The notes: generated by a model from the sequence alone, not told the origin. A stretch of 64,000 bases of DNA from Prevotella veroralis DSM 19559 = JCM 6290 (GCF_000377625.1 NZ_KB898326.1:1-64000); one strand, 5' to 3'; counted from the first letter of the stretch, positions 8,526-17,425 are shown. Translations and numbers: made by a program.

Positions 8526-9104
8526 TTACAAGTCGAATTTATAGCCCAGTGTAATCTGGAATACACTGTTCTTTGCCTTGTTACCTTCGTACACCTTTGT
8601 TAGACCCCAGTTGTAACGAGCATCCAACTGGAAGTTGTTATACTCATAAGAAAGACCTACTGGGACAGAAAGGTCAAATGACTTTGCCTTGCCAGGAACG
8701 GGTATCTGACCTCCATGTGTTGCATCTACAGAAGCCTTATCACTAACCTTGAAGCCTGGTTGGAGGCCTAACTTCACTGCAAGACCCTTAACAACATAAA
8801 CGTTAGCAGTTATTGGAACGTTGATGTAATCGAGCTTTTGTGTAATAGTAGCAAGTGGAGTCTTTGCCTTTGCACCTTGCATAGAGTAGAGCAAACCAGC
8901 ACTAACTGAAACGATGTCGGTTGCTTGGTACTCACCTTCAGCACCTGCAACAAGACCTATGCGAGCGTCTGGTTTGTTGTCACCAGTTAGATTTGCAATG
9001 TTCAAACCAACCTTTGGCTGGATGTTAAAAGAACCTACTGCGTGTTGTGCGAATGTAGCTACTGATGATAACATCAGGGCTGCTACTAACATAATCTTTT
9101 TCAT
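8526..9104 (-). CDS. Small outer-membrane beta-barrel protein (PorT/OmpX-like)
   Basis: A 192-residue secreted protein. Residues 1-19 form a signal peptide ending ATFAQ. The rest alternates hydrophobic residues in short strands (GEYQATDIVSVSAGLLYS, KLDYINVPITANVYV, FQITLGYKFDL) and ends on an aromatic-hydrophobic strand, as expected for an eight-strand barrel inserted by the Bam machinery. This places it in the outer membrane beta-barrel domain family common in Bacteroidetes; its role is unknown. The leader is long, about 120 nt, from the promoter at 9230. Confidence 0.8.
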   Translation of the reverse strand: MKKIMLVAALMLSSVATFAQHAVGSFNIQPKVGLNIANLTGDNKPDARIGLVAGAEGEYQATDIVSVSAGLLYSMQGAKAKTPLATITQKLDYINVPITANVYVVKGLAVKLGLQPGFKVSDKASVDATHGGQIPVPGKAKSFDLSVPVGLSYEYNNFQLDARYNWGLTKVYEGNKAKNSVFQITLGYKFDL

Positions 9105-9229
9105 AATCGTTATGAATTAATTGTAAGTAAAATTGTTATCTATACTTTGTTACTTTCTTATTAATTACTTGGTCTATTGGTTCTAACCGAACTTCTCTCT
9201 TTAAAAATACTACCTACTAATAGTGAGAG

Positions 9230-9260
9230 CAAAGTTATGTTTTATAAAGAAAACGGCAAA
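9230..9260 (-). promoter_or_regulatory. Promoter of the outer-membrane barrel gene
   Basis: On the minus strand TTTG, 19 bp, then TAACTTTG (9237-9230). It predicts an unusually long leader of about 120 nt before the ATG at 9104; I see no known riboswitch in it. Confidence 0.7.
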
Positions 9261-9311
9261 TTATTTCCAATTAATAAGTGTTAAAGAAGGTATTTGGATA
9301 ACATTTATCAT

Positions 9312-9354
9312 AAAAAAGGCGAGTATTGGAGATCAATCAACCAGCACTCACCTT
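9312..9354 (-). terminator. Terminator of ldhA
   Basis: A nine-pair stem (AAGGTGAGT with ACTCGCCTT, one G-U) followed by six U on the minus strand, about 50 bp past the ldhA stop. Confidence 0.7.
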
Positions 9355-9402
9355 ATTATATATATACTTTGAAACTTGTTTATAACGGATAGTTACAATG
9401 CT

Positions 9403-10404
9403 TTATGCGTTCTTTACTTCACAAGTCAAGTCTTTGCCATCAGCAAACTCCTTCACACTGTTGAGTGTAGAAATGGCTATGTTGTGCAAAGCCTCCGCTG
9501 TGAAGAAAGCCTGATGAGAGGTTAGAACCACGTTAGGAACCATCAACAAGCGAGCCAATACATCGTCATCTATCATCTTATCACTTCTATCTTCATAGAA
9601 GTAGTCACGCTCTTCTTCATATACATCAAGCCCTGCGGAACCCACTTGCTTGCTACGAAGTCCCTCAATAAGATCCTCTGTGTGGATCAGTTTTCCACGC
9701 CCGGTATTGATAATCATAACGCCTTTCTTCATCTTAGTAATGCTATCCTTATTAATCAGGAACTTTGTGTCTGGCGTCAGTGGACAGTGCAGAGAAATAA
9801 TGTCACTATGGGTATATAACTCGTCAAGACCAACCACTTTCACATCATACTGTTTAGCAAACTCGTGGTCAGGATACAAGTCGTAAGCCATCACATTCAT
9901 ACCGAAACCATGCAGGATCTTGATGAGTTCTTTTGCAATACGCCCCATTCCGATGATACCGGCAGTTTTTCCATACATGTCAAAGCCCAACAATCCGTGT
10001 AGAGTAAAGTTACCTTCACGGGTGCGATTAACGGCTCGGTAGATCTTACGATTTAGACTTAGCATGAGCGAAACAGCATACTCAGCCACTGCATGTGGTG
10101 AATAAGCAGGAACGCGCGTAACCCTTATTCGTCCCTCAGCTGCTTTAAGGTCAACGTTGTTAAAGCCTGCACATCGCAATGCAACTAACTTGACTCCATT
10201 GTGGACCAACTCTTCTATCACCTTTGCATCACACTCTGCATTCACAAAGATACAAACGACATCTGCACCCTTAGCAAGTGGTACTGTGCTAATACTCAGG
10301 CGTTCCTGATAATAGCGAATATCGAAGTTATAGTCCTTGTTAACTGCGTTGAACGACTCTATATCGTATGACTTTGCGTCAAAGAAAGCGATTCTTAATG
10401 CCAT
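9403..10404 (-). CDS. ldhA: D-lactate dehydrogenase (2-hydroxyacid dehydrogenase family)
   Basis: NAD-dependent reduction of pyruvate to D-lactate, a fermentation step in the cytoplasm. The 333 residues carry the NAD fold GIIGMGRIAKE, the catalytic Arg in LVALRCAGFNNVDL or NTGRGKLI, the acidic residue in GLDVYEEE and the catalytic His in SHQAFFTAEA, in the order of the D-isomer-specific dehydrogenases; the DYFYEDRS segment is typical of the LdhA subgroup. It is monocistronic, with a promoter at 10478-10485 and a terminator at 9312. Another 2-hydroxyacid substrate cannot be excluded. Confidence 0.88.
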   Translation of the reverse strand: MALRIAFFDAKSYDIESFNAVNKDYNFDIRYYQERLSISTVPLAKGADVVCIFVNAECDAKVIEELVHNGVKLVALRCAGFNNVDLKAAEGRIRVTRVPAYSPHAVAEYAVSLMLSLNRKIYRAVNRTREGNFTLHGLLGFDMYGKTAGIIGMGRIAKELIKILHGFGMNVMAYDLYPDHEFAKQYDVKVVGLDELYTHSDIISLHCPLTPDTKFLINKDSITKMKKGVMIINTGRGKLIHTEDLIEGLRSKQVGSAGLDVYEEERDYFYEDRSDKMIDDDVLARLLMVPNVVLTSHQAFFTAEALHNIAISTLNSVKEFADGKDLTCEVKNA

Positions 10405-10477
10405 GTATCCTAAATATTATAATTGTTATGAGTGTTTGATAAAATTCTTATCAGTCTTTTCTCTTATTGAAACAATG

Positions 10478-10485
10478 CAAAGGTA
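10478..10485 (-). promoter_or_regulatory. Promoter -7 element of ldhA
   Basis: TACCTTTG on the minus strand with a TTG about 20 bp before it; leader about 70 nt. Confidence 0.65.
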
Positions 10486-10542
10486 CGCATAAATTGTAAT
10501 ATTTGCAAGTGTTGGACTATAATTCATTTCATTAATAGATAT

Positions 10543-10587
10543 GGGTCAAGTGGGCTGCTCCTTATCGTGCCTTACAGCCTACTTGAC
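10543..10587. terminator. Hairpin after the OPT transporter gene
   Basis: GGTCAAGT(G)GGCTG pairs with CAGCC(T)ACTTGACC across a short loop. The stem is strong but has no good U-run on either strand; position suggests a 3' end for the OPT gene. Confidence 0.5.
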
Positions 10588-10611
10588 CTCCCTTTCGTTA
10601 CATTGTACAAT

Positions 10612-12597
10612 CTATTCCAACTCTTTTTTACTAAGCTTTGTTGCAAGAATAAAGTAGAATATAAGCGCAATGTAAGCAACAAGTGACAGAAGTTCAGATA
10701 GATGATTTTCCCACCAAGTAGCATATTGGAACTCAATACCGCCAAACTTCAGTAGGGCAGAGATAACTCCCATCAATGCTCCACCGGCAATAAAGCCTGA
10801 AGCTATTAGTGTTCCCCTCTCGCCTCTCGCCTTGTTGATCGTTTCTTCCTTAGAACGACTTGTGACATACCAGTTAATTGCTCCACCAACTAATAATGGA
10901 ATATTCAATTCAAGTGGGATGAACATACCTAAAGCGAAGGCAAGAGCAGGAACTTTGCATCGGTCTAATACTAAAGCGATGACTGCACCAATAGCATAAA
11001 GAATCCAAGGCGCACCTTGACCGCTCATCAAAGGTTTGATAACTGCTGCCATAGCATTTGCTTGAGGAGCAGCTAATTTACCCGAAGTGAAGCCATAAGT
11101 CTTATTTAATACGATCATAACACCAGCTACCGTTGCGGCTGAAATGATGGTTCCGAGGAACTTCCATGTCTCTTGTTTCTTAGGAGTCGTTCCAAGCCAA
11201 TAGCCAATCTTTAAGTCAGTAATAAACGATCCAGCCATTGATAACGCGGTACAAACAACTCCGCCCATAAGTAACGCTGCCAACATACCGGCATTCCCTT
11301 TCAATCCAACGGCAACCATGACCACAGATGCTAAGATAAGCGTCATAAGTGTCATACCAGATACAGGATTACTTCCGACAATTGCAATCGCATTAGCTGC
11401 AACTGTTGTGAAAAGGAAGGCAATGATTGTTACGAGAATAATACCCACAACAGCGTGGAGTAGGTTGAAATTCATTACTCCGAAATAGAAGAATAAGAAG
11501 GTAATAATAAGCGTTGCGATACTTCCAAAGGCTATAATCTTAAAGGAAATATCTCTTTGAGTGCGTAACACTTCTGCCTGATCGCCGCCTTTGCCCTTCA
11601 TTTCCCGAGCGGCTAAGCCAACTGCACTCTTAATGATACCCCAAGACTTCACAATTCCAATGATTCCTGACATTGCGATACCGCCAATACCAATTGAGCG
11701 AGCGTATGCTTTGAAGATTGCTTCAGGTGCCATTTGCCCGACGGCAGTAGTGATTGTTGGATCCCATTGGTTCAAAACCGTGTCAGGGAATAGGAGAGCC
11801 ATACCAGGAACTATAAGCCACCAAACAGCAAGTGAGCCTAAGCAGATGATGAAAGCATATTTAAGTCCGATGATATAACCCAGACCTAACACAGCTGCAC
11901 CCGTATTTACCTTGAAAACCAGCTTAGCTTTATCGGCAATCGTCTCGCCGATTCCAATCATTCTACTTGTTACATTCTCATTCCAGAAACCAAAAGTTGC
12001 AACAATGAAATCGTATAAACCACCAACAAGTCCTGCAAGAAGTAATGGTTTTGCCTGGCTGCCTCCTTTCTCTCCACTAACAAGAACCTGTGTCGTAGCC
12101 GTTGCTTCAGGGAAAGGATACTTGCCATGTTGGTCCTTCACAAAGTACTTTCGGAAAGGAATTAGGAATAAAATGCCCAAGACGCCACCCAAAGCTGCTG
12201 CAATAAATATCTTGAGAAAGTCGGCTTGCAGGTCCAACATATAGATAGCTGGCATAACAAATATGCCACCCGCTACTACTGCTCCCGAACAAGCACCGAT
12301 ACTTTGGATGATAATGTTCTCTCCAAGTGCGTTTTTTCGCTTTGTGGCTGAGGACAATCCGATAGCAATAATAGCAATAGGGATAGCTGCTTCAAAGACC
12401 TGTCCAACCTTCAAACCCAGATAAGCTGCGGCTGCAGAAAACAAGACGGTCATAAGAATACCCCAAGTTATAGACCACGGACTCACCTCTCGATAGGTTC
12501 TTTTAGGCGACATGATCGGCTCATATTCCTCGTCAGCCCTTAATTCTCTGAAAGCATTTTCAGGGATTTCAATGTTTTGTTCTGTTTTATTTTCCAT
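10612..12597 (-). CDS. OPT-family oligopeptide transporter
   Basis: Inner-membrane transporter of the OPT superfamily, 661 residues with about 15-16 hydrophobic segments. Recognisable stretches are SAAAAYLGLKVGQVFEAAIP near residue 60, KYPFPEATATTQVLVSGE near 160, and GSNPVSGMTLMTLI in the middle, which is typical of this family. In bacteria these carry peptides or metal-chelate substrates; the substrate here is not known. A short cytoplasmic N-terminus of about 40 charged residues comes first. The promoter is at 12621-12628, back to back with that of trmO. Confidence 0.9.
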   Translation of the reverse strand: MENKTEQNIEIPENAFRELRADEEYEPIMSPKRTYREVSPWSITWGILMTVLFSAAAAYLGLKVGQVFEAAIPIAIIAIGLSSATKRKNALGENIIIQSIGACSGAVVAGGIFVMPAIYMLDLQADFLKIFIAAALGGVLGILFLIPFRKYFVKDQHGKYPFPEATATTQVLVSGEKGGSQAKPLLLAGLVGGLYDFIVATFGFWNENVTSRMIGIGETIADKAKLVFKVNTGAAVLGLGYIIGLKYAFIICLGSLAVWWLIVPGMALLFPDTVLNQWDPTITTAVGQMAPEAIFKAYARSIGIGGIAMSGIIGIVKSWGIIKSAVGLAAREMKGKGGDQAEVLRTQRDISFKIIAFGSIATLIITFLFFYFGVMNFNLLHAVVGIILVTIIAFLFTTVAANAIAIVGSNPVSGMTLMTLILASVVMVAVGLKGNAGMLAALLMGGVVCTALSMAGSFITDLKIGYWLGTTPKKQETWKFLGTIISAATVAGVMIVLNKTYGFTSGKLAAPQANAMAAVIKPLMSGQGAPWILYAIGAVIALVLDRCKVPALAFALGMFIPLELNIPLLVGGAINWYVTSRSKEETINKARGERGTLIASGFIAGGALMGVISALLKFGGIEFQYATWWENHLSELLSLVAYIALIFYFILATKLSKKELE

Positions 12598-12620
12598 TGT
12601 TTAATAGTATTATTTGGTTG

Positions 12621-12677
12621 CAAAGATAAATAAAAATCGTTTATTCGATACCAAATAAAAGCAAAATATTAACTTTG
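12621..12677. promoter_or_regulatory. Back-to-back promoters of OPT gene (-) and trmO (+)
   Basis: TATCTTTG on the minus strand (12628-12621) serves the OPT gene; TAACTTTG on the plus strand (12670-12677) serves trmO. Only about 40 bp separate them. The trmO element ends five bases before its GTG, which implies a nearly leaderless message. Confidence 0.65.
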
Positions 12678-12682
12678 CATTC

Positions 12683-13348
12683 GTGAAAGAAATAGAACCG
12701 ATAGCATTTTTCCGCTCACCGCTTACGTCTAAGTTTGGTATTCCTCGACAAAGCGGGTTAGCCAATAACCTCGTAGGGCGCATTGTCTTTGAGAAGAAAT
12801 ATCAGAGGGAAGAGGCGTTACGAGGCTTAGAAGACTTCGATTACTTATGGTTAATATGGGGATTTTCAGCCAATCCTCCGTCAGATGAGATTAAATTTAC
12901 CGTTCGCCCACCACGCTTAGGAGGCAATAAACGCTTAGGAGTTTTCGCAACCCGCTCACCTTTCCGCCCTAACGGACTCGGTTTATCTTCGGTTTTTATA
13001 AAGCAGATAACCGAAGGCGAGATAGAAGTCGTTGGCGCCGACCTGATGGATGGTACGCCAATCTATGATATCAAACCCTATATTCCCTACGTTGATAGTC
13101 ATCCAGAGGCTAAAGGAGGATTCACTGACAAGAAGGAATGGCAGAAACTTTCGGTGGTTATTCCCGATGATATTGCAATTCTGTTTAAATCAGACGAGCT
13201 GGCAGCCTTGAAAGAAGTCTTGGCACAAGACCCCCGTCCGCAATATCAACACGATGCGGAGCGCATTTACGTTATGCCTTTCGCTGGGAAGGAAGTACAT
13301 TTCCGCGTATTTGATGACCAATTAAAGGTCGTTCGTGTGAGTCATTAA
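12683..13348 (+). CDS. trmO: tRNA t6A37 N6-methyltransferase (TrmO/TsaA family)
   Basis: SAM-dependent enzyme that methylates t6A at position 37 of some tRNAs. The 221 residues begin IEPIAFFRSPLTSKFGIPRQ and contain LWLIWGF, RPPRLGG, GVFATRSPFRPNGLGLS and the GTPIYDIKPYIPYVDS segment, all landmarks of the UPF0066 beta-barrel fold; a C-terminal extension with RPQYQHDAERIYVM follows, as in E. coli TrmO. The start is a GTG only five bases past the -7 element, with no room for a Shine-Dalgarno site. The next gene starts 32 bp downstream and may be co-transcribed. Confidence 0.92.
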   Translation: MKEIEPIAFFRSPLTSKFGIPRQSGLANNLVGRIVFEKKYQREEALRGLEDFDYLWLIWGFSANPPSDEIKFTVRPPRLGGNKRLGVFATRSPFRPNGLGLSSVFIKQITEGEIEVVGADLMDGTPIYDIKPYIPYVDSHPEAKGGFTDKKEWQKLSVVIPDDIAILFKSDELAALKEVLAQDPRPQYQHDAERIYVMPFAGKEVHFRVFDDQLKVVRVSH

Positions 13349-13380
13349 GATAGGATATTTACATTCAAAAAGCTAAAAAT

Positions 13381-14025
13381 ATGCACTACAAACGTATCAT
13401 CTTTTGTATAATTTCATTCCTTTTACCCTCAATGATGCTTCATGCTCAGATAACTTTCCAGTCTCTCCACGTGGAAAAAGGAATAATAAAAGGATATTAC
13501 GAGCTATCCTCCTGCGGATTATGCTATGATCGCAAGGGGCATACGATATCAATAAATGGTAAAACCTACCCATTTTATATGCGGATCGAAGCTAACAGTA
13601 CCATCCGTAAATGGGCGAATCCATTAGATTCGTTAGGATGGAAAGAGTTTATCAATATGGATTTTGCTTTGGATGCCCAAAGAGAAATCTATAAACGAGA
13701 TTTGTATTTATCGCCGCTTGAGTATGGATATGATGGAACGCTCGTTGATTCTGCTGGTGCGCTCTATTATTTGAAGCGCAATCGCCGTAAGATTGTTGCC
13801 TGTTATTACTTTTCGGGTGATGTGATCCTCTATAAAATCAACCGATTTCGTACTAAAAAAGACGATGAAAAGCTCTCGTTTATTCTAAAAAAGATGCTAT
13901 CCGAACGGGAATTTGTCATATTGAAAGAGGCAAATTCGGTAAGCCACTTATCGAAAAAGGATATTTCGTTAATGGGACTTGAACCTACTGCTATTTATTC
14001 TTTTTTCTATTGTTTGGACGAATAG
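13381..14025 (+). CDS. Secreted protein of unknown function
   Basis: I do not recognise the family. The 214 residues start with a signal peptide (about 1-22, ending MLHAQ), so it is exported. Mature features are a Cys pair in SSCGLCYD near residue 50, several Tyr/Asp-rich stretches, and a basic stretch around 140-165 (LKRNRRKIV, RFRTKKDDEK). No lipobox, membrane segment or repeat. It lies 32 bp after trmO and may share its transcript. Downstream is a 22-bp array that could mark the 3' end. Confidence 0.65.
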   Translation: MHYKRIIFCIISFLLPSMMLHAQITFQSLHVEKGIIKGYYELSSCGLCYDRKGHTISINGKTYPFYMRIEANSTIRKWANPLDSLGWKEFINMDFALDAQREIYKRDLYLSPLEYGYDGTLVDSAGALYYLKRNRRKIVACYYFSGDVILYKINRFRTKKDDEKLSFILKKMLSEREFVILKEANSVSHLSKKDISLMGLEPTAIYSFFYCLDE

Positions 14026-14511
14026 AAGGGCACAAATCGTTGTAATGTATTAGTAGATTGGTTAGGAATATTCTTTACATTGCGTTTTTTCAATCTAGGG
14101 TTTTCTAAGTAAGAATATTGGTGTAAAATCGTTCAAATATCATGTTTTTCAGAAACGTATATACGTTTTTACCAAAATGTATATACGTTTTTGATGAAAC
14201 GTACCTCCGTTTTTAGTAAAACGTACCTCCGTTTTGGGTGAAATGTACCTCCGTTTTTAGTAAAATGTACCTCCGTTTTGCCTAAAACGGAGGTACGTTT
14301 TGCCAAAAATGATAGTACTTTTTGATGGAAACAATTATCTGATTTTATAAGATCCTGTATATCAGTTGTTTACGAAGATGGTGCAAAACTCTCTCAAAAT
14401 TCGCGTATTTGAGCGAGAATAGGGGATTGGTGAATAAAAACGCAGTTACAGCGTCGGAAATGACAATATTCTATTACAAAATTCTCGCTATATCAAATGC
14501 CCTTAAACCTA
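14026..14511. other. Convergent gap with palindromic array
   Basis: About 485 bp between two convergent genes. Apart from the array at 14152-14304, I see AT-rich sequence with no gene, promoter or clear terminator. Confidence 0.7.
14152..14304. repeat. 22-bp tandem array, AAACGTACCTCCGTTT family, copy Y1
   Basis: Six direct units at an exact 22-bp step (the GT of each unit falls at 14157, 14179, 14201, 14223, 14245, 14267), followed by one inverted unit around 14284-14300. Each has inverted ends AAACG and CGTTT. The first unit is a perfect 16-bp palindrome, AAACGTATATACGTTT; in later ones the centre is TACCTC. Confidence 0.9.
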
Positions 14512-14832
14512 TTATGATATTAGATATTTGAACCATGCAAATGGCTTGCGATGTTCTAAGTAATTGAGGTTATCCATATTCTTATATGCCTCTTTTTCAA
14601 ATGATAAATTCATATAAGCGCGACCGGGAAGGGGCAAACGGATAAGCCATTCGAGCAAATACCATAGATAAAACGGGATAATGAGCATTTCAATCATCTG
14701 GTGGGTATGGATGCGTTCATGATTAATAAGCTCCTTGGTGAGAATTACTTCGGGATGAACGAAAAGAAACCCAAGAATATTGATGGCTTCATAATTCTTG
14801 GGTGGGAGATATTTGGTTCTAATAATTATCAT
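14512..14832 (-). CDS. Small membrane protein with HExxH metallopeptidase motif
   Basis: A 106-residue protein that I cannot assign to a named family. It carries HERIH (His38-Glu39-x-x-His42), the zinc motif of gluzincin peptidases, a hydrophobic segment at about 48-66, and a later acidic FEKEAY (79-82) placed where M48/M56-type peptidases have their third ligand. It is far shorter than those families, so it may be a minimal or non-catalytic relative. Its ATG directly follows the TAA of the upstream gene (TAAATG at 14835-14830), so the two are almost certainly one operon. Confidence 0.65.
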   Translation of the reverse strand: MIIIRTKYLPPKNYEAINILGFLFVHPEVILTKELINHERIHTHQMIEMLIIPFYLWYLLEWLIRLPLPGRAYMNLSFEKEAYKNMDNLNYLEHRKPFAWFKYLIS

Positions 14833-15333
14833 TTATTCCATTTCGATTGACTCGACATGAGGCTTGGTTGGGGCTGGTGGAGGGGTTGGACTTGGAGAAT
14901 TTGAAGGAGTTTCCGGCTCGTTGCTCCCCTCATTTGTTGAGCTTGAAGCCTCGCTATGACTGCGATTGTGGCGAGTGTGACTGCGTCCGCGGATACTATT
15001 ATATACCTTTTCAGCCTGCTGTTCCTCCTGTTTGTCAGTAGAATCCGTCTTGGTTGTATCTACAGGCACGGTATCAAACTTAGCCTTATTGGTCTCGGCT
15101 AAATTAGAATCTGGCTCAATCGAAGTTTGGGTATATTCCGGATCATTCTTGTGCTGACCATAATAGATGAATCCAAATGCCACAAGAAATATAGTGCCTA
15201 AGATGATAAAGATAACCATTCCGCGCCCTAAGGTCGGTTCGTCGTCATAATCTTTACGCTGATTGTTCGCACTATTCTTAGGGTTATTCTGCTCTTTATC
15301 ATGCTCTTCCGTATGATTCTCTGGACTTTTCAT
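14833..15333 (-). CDS. Single-pass membrane protein with Pro/Ser-rich tail
   Basis: Unknown protein of 166 residues: a charged, Asn-rich N-terminus (1-35), one transmembrane helix (about 41-58, VIFIILGTIFLVAFGFIYY), then a long low-complexity, Asp/Thr/Ser/Pro-rich tail ending in PSPTPPPAPTKPHVESIEME. With the N-terminus inside, the tail lies in the periplasm. I chose the ATG at 15333 because the longer frame (to 15411) runs back through the TACCTTTG promoter element at 15360. It abuts the HExxH gene, and the proteins may work together. Confidence 0.65.
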   Translation of the reverse strand: MKSPENHTEEHDKEQNNPKNSANNQRKDYDDEPTLGRGMVIFIILGTIFLVAFGFIYYGQHKNDPEYTQTSIEPDSNLAETNKAKFDTVPVDTTKTDSTDKQEEQQAEKVYNSIRGRSHTRHNRSHSEASSSTNEGSNEPETPSNSPSPTPPPAPTKPHVESIEME

Positions 15334-15359
15334 ATCTATTGTACTTCTGATTTTGGCAA

Positions 15360-15437
15360 CAAAGGTAAGCGAAAAGGTAGAGATTCCAAAACGATTTAGG
15401 TTTTTATTCATTTGTTCTTTTCTTTTTTGTACCTTTG
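15360..15437. promoter_or_regulatory. Divergent promoters, membrane protein (-) and DUF3256 gene (+)
   Basis: TACCTTTG on the minus strand (15367-15360) and TACCTTTG on the plus strand (15430-15437). They fix the starts at 15333 and 15474, since the longer open frames would start upstream of or inside these elements. Confidence 0.7.
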
Positions 15438-15473
15438 CAATCGAATTTAATAGATATCATTCTGAAAATAGAT

Positions 15474-16070
15474 ATGAAGAAGTATTTAATAATCATTTGT
15501 TTCCTTACTTGTTGGCTGGGTGCATCTGCTCAAAATCTTCGTGAGGTTTGGATTAATATGCCCGATACAATCTCTCCTTATTTGAATAAGAATTTGCGGA
15601 CAGAGTTAGTCGATGATGTGAAAATGGGCGTTGAGCCTGCAGTAAAGAATCTATTGGATGATACGACACGGATAGACCGAATAACGAAAGATTATATGCT
15701 TGTGAGGCTGAGCGATGCGAGCTCTATGGAGATAAAGTTATTAGATAATTCGACTATTGCGCTGATTCAGACTTGGAATGCTCCTGTCGCAGAGAGTAAA
15801 TTGACCTTGTTTAATCAGCAATGGCAACCACGGGGGACGGTAATTCTTCCTCAAGAAACGATTGAAAAACCAGACACAATAACTGAAACTAAGTTTAACG
15901 ATATAAAATCTTTAATGACTCCTTGCTTGAGAGAATTGCATTTTAATGCAGATGATAACTCTTTAATTGTAAGCTATGACTATCCGCTTCTGTCGATAGA
16001 TGAGAGAAATAGAGTGAAAGCCTATCGCAAACCAGTGATTTTGCATTGGTCGGGAAAAGATTTTCGTTAG
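15474..16070 (+). CDS. Exported DUF3256-family protein
   Basis: A 198-residue exported protein with signal peptide MKKYLIIICFLTCWLGASAQ, followed by REVWINMPDTISPYLNKN, a start that I associate with the Bacteroidales family DUF3256. No function is known for the family. The mature part has no membrane segment, lipobox or Cys pair. The ATG at 15474 is chosen because the upstream ATG at 15435 overlaps the promoter. The next gene has its own promoter 41 bp downstream of the stop. Confidence 0.75.
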   Translation: MKKYLIIICFLTCWLGASAQNLREVWINMPDTISPYLNKNLRTELVDDVKMGVEPAVKNLLDDTTRIDRITKDYMLVRLSDASSMEIKLLDNSTIALIQTWNAPVAESKLTLFNQQWQPRGTVILPQETIEKPDTITETKFNDIKSLMTPCLRELHFNADDNSLIVSYDYPLLSIDERNRVKAYRKPVILHWSGKDFR

Positions 16071-16110
16071 TAAAAATGATTGAAGATTTGGTGGTTTCTT
16101 AGAAAGTTAC

Positions 16111-16118
16111 TACTTTTG
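16111..16118 (+). promoter_or_regulatory. Promoter -7 element of the nucleoside transporter
   Basis: TACTTTTG, 27 bp before the ATG at 16145. Confidence 0.6.
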
Positions 16119-16144
16119 TCGGCACAAAATTAATAGCTGAAGAC

Positions 16145-17410
16145 ATGAATTTGAAGGTACGTTTGGCCTTAATGAACTTCTTGGAGTTCGCAGTTTGGGG
16201 AGCCTATTTGACTTCTATGGGGCGTTATTTGGGGAATATTGGTATTGGTTCGGAAATAGGTTGGTTCTATTCTATGCAAGGTATAGTGTCAATATTCATG
16301 CCTGCCTTGATGGGAATTGTAGCAGACCGATGGGTTCCAGCTCAAAGACTATTAGGTTTTTGTCATTTACTTGCTGGAGTATTCATGTTTGCCACCGCTG
16401 GTTATGGTTTGAGCATCGGAGGAAATGCCAATTTTGCTACGATCTTTACCTTATATTCATTGTCGGTTGCTTTCTATATGCCTACGTTGGCATTAACAAA
16501 TTCCGTTGCGTATAGTGCTTTAACCAATGCGGGAATGGATACAGTGAAGGACTTTCCTCCGATTCGTGTATTCGGAACGATTGGTTTTATCCTTACAATG
16601 TGGCTGGTTGATATTATGGGATTCCAAAGCAATCAGAACCAATTTATCACATCAGGCGTTGTAAGTATCATTCTTTTCTTCTATACATTTACATTACCTA
16701 ATTGCGAAGTTAGTAAAGGGACGAAACAGAAGAGTTTTATTGATGCTTTCGGGTTGCGTGCCTTCTCTCTTTTTAAGCAAAAGAAGATGGCTATTTTCTT
16801 TATTTTCTCCATGCTATTGGGTGTAAGTCTTCAGATTACGAATAGTTTTGCTAATCCATTTTTATTTAGTTTTGGCGCTCAACCGGAGTTTGTCGATAGC
16901 TTTGGCGTGCAGCATGCTAATATATTGATAAGTCTTTCGCAGATTAGTGAAACCTGTTGCATACTACTTATTCCTTTCTTTATGCGTCATTATGGTATAA
17001 AGAATGTGATGTTAATCGCAATGTTTGCTTGGGTTCTCCGATTTGGATTATTCGGAGTTGGTAATCCAGGCTTCCCTGGAATCTTATTGTTCGTACTTTC
17101 AATGATTGTTTATGGTGTGGCTTTCGACTTCTTTAATATCTCGGGGTCATTATTCGTTGATAATAGTACCGAACCTTCTATCCGTTCTTCTGCACAAGGA
17201 CTATTCATGTTGATGACAAATGGCGTTGGCGCAACGATAGGAACGCTGGCAGCTCAGGCGATTGTCAATGTCTATACTCATCCACAGGCAGTTGGTTCGG
17301 ATACATTGACAGTCGGTGATTGGTCATCCTGTTGGTTCATCTTTGCTGGTTATGCCTTCGTCGTAGGTGTTTGCTTTGCATTGATATTCCGTCCGAAGAA
17401 AGCTAAATGA
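16145..17410 (+). CDS. MFS nucleoside transporter (NupG-type nucleoside:H+ symporter)
   Basis: Inner-membrane MFS protein of 421 residues and about 12 transmembrane helices. The N-terminus RLALMNFLEFAVWGAYLTS and GIVADRWVPAQRLLG in the first loop are typical of the NupG/XapB nucleoside symporter family. It is the first gene of a likely operon with the BFN protein (16 bp gap) and rsmE. The exact nucleosides carried are not readable from sequence. Confidence 0.87.
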   Translation: MNLKVRLALMNFLEFAVWGAYLTSMGRYLGNIGIGSEIGWFYSMQGIVSIFMPALMGIVADRWVPAQRLLGFCHLLAGVFMFATAGYGLSIGGNANFATIFTLYSLSVAFYMPTLALTNSVAYSALTNAGMDTVKDFPPIRVFGTIGFILTMWLVDIMGFQSNQNQFITSGVVSIILFFYTFTLPNCEVSKGTKQKSFIDAFGLRAFSLFKQKKMAIFFIFSMLLGVSLQITNSFANPFLFSFGAQPEFVDSFGVQHANILISLSQISETCCILLIPFFMRHYGIKNVMLIAMFAWVLRFGLFGVGNPGFPGILLFVLSMIVYGVAFDFFNISGSLFVDNSTEPSIRSSAQGLFMLMTNGVGATIGTLAAQAIVNVYTHPQAVGSDTLTVGDWSSCWFIFAGYAFVVGVCFALIFRPKKAK

Positions 17411-17425
17411 ATTGAATACTATTAG

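Noticed and set aside
14152..14304. CRISPR array
   Set aside because: Linkers are 4-6 bp, far too short for spacers, and no cas gene is in the window.
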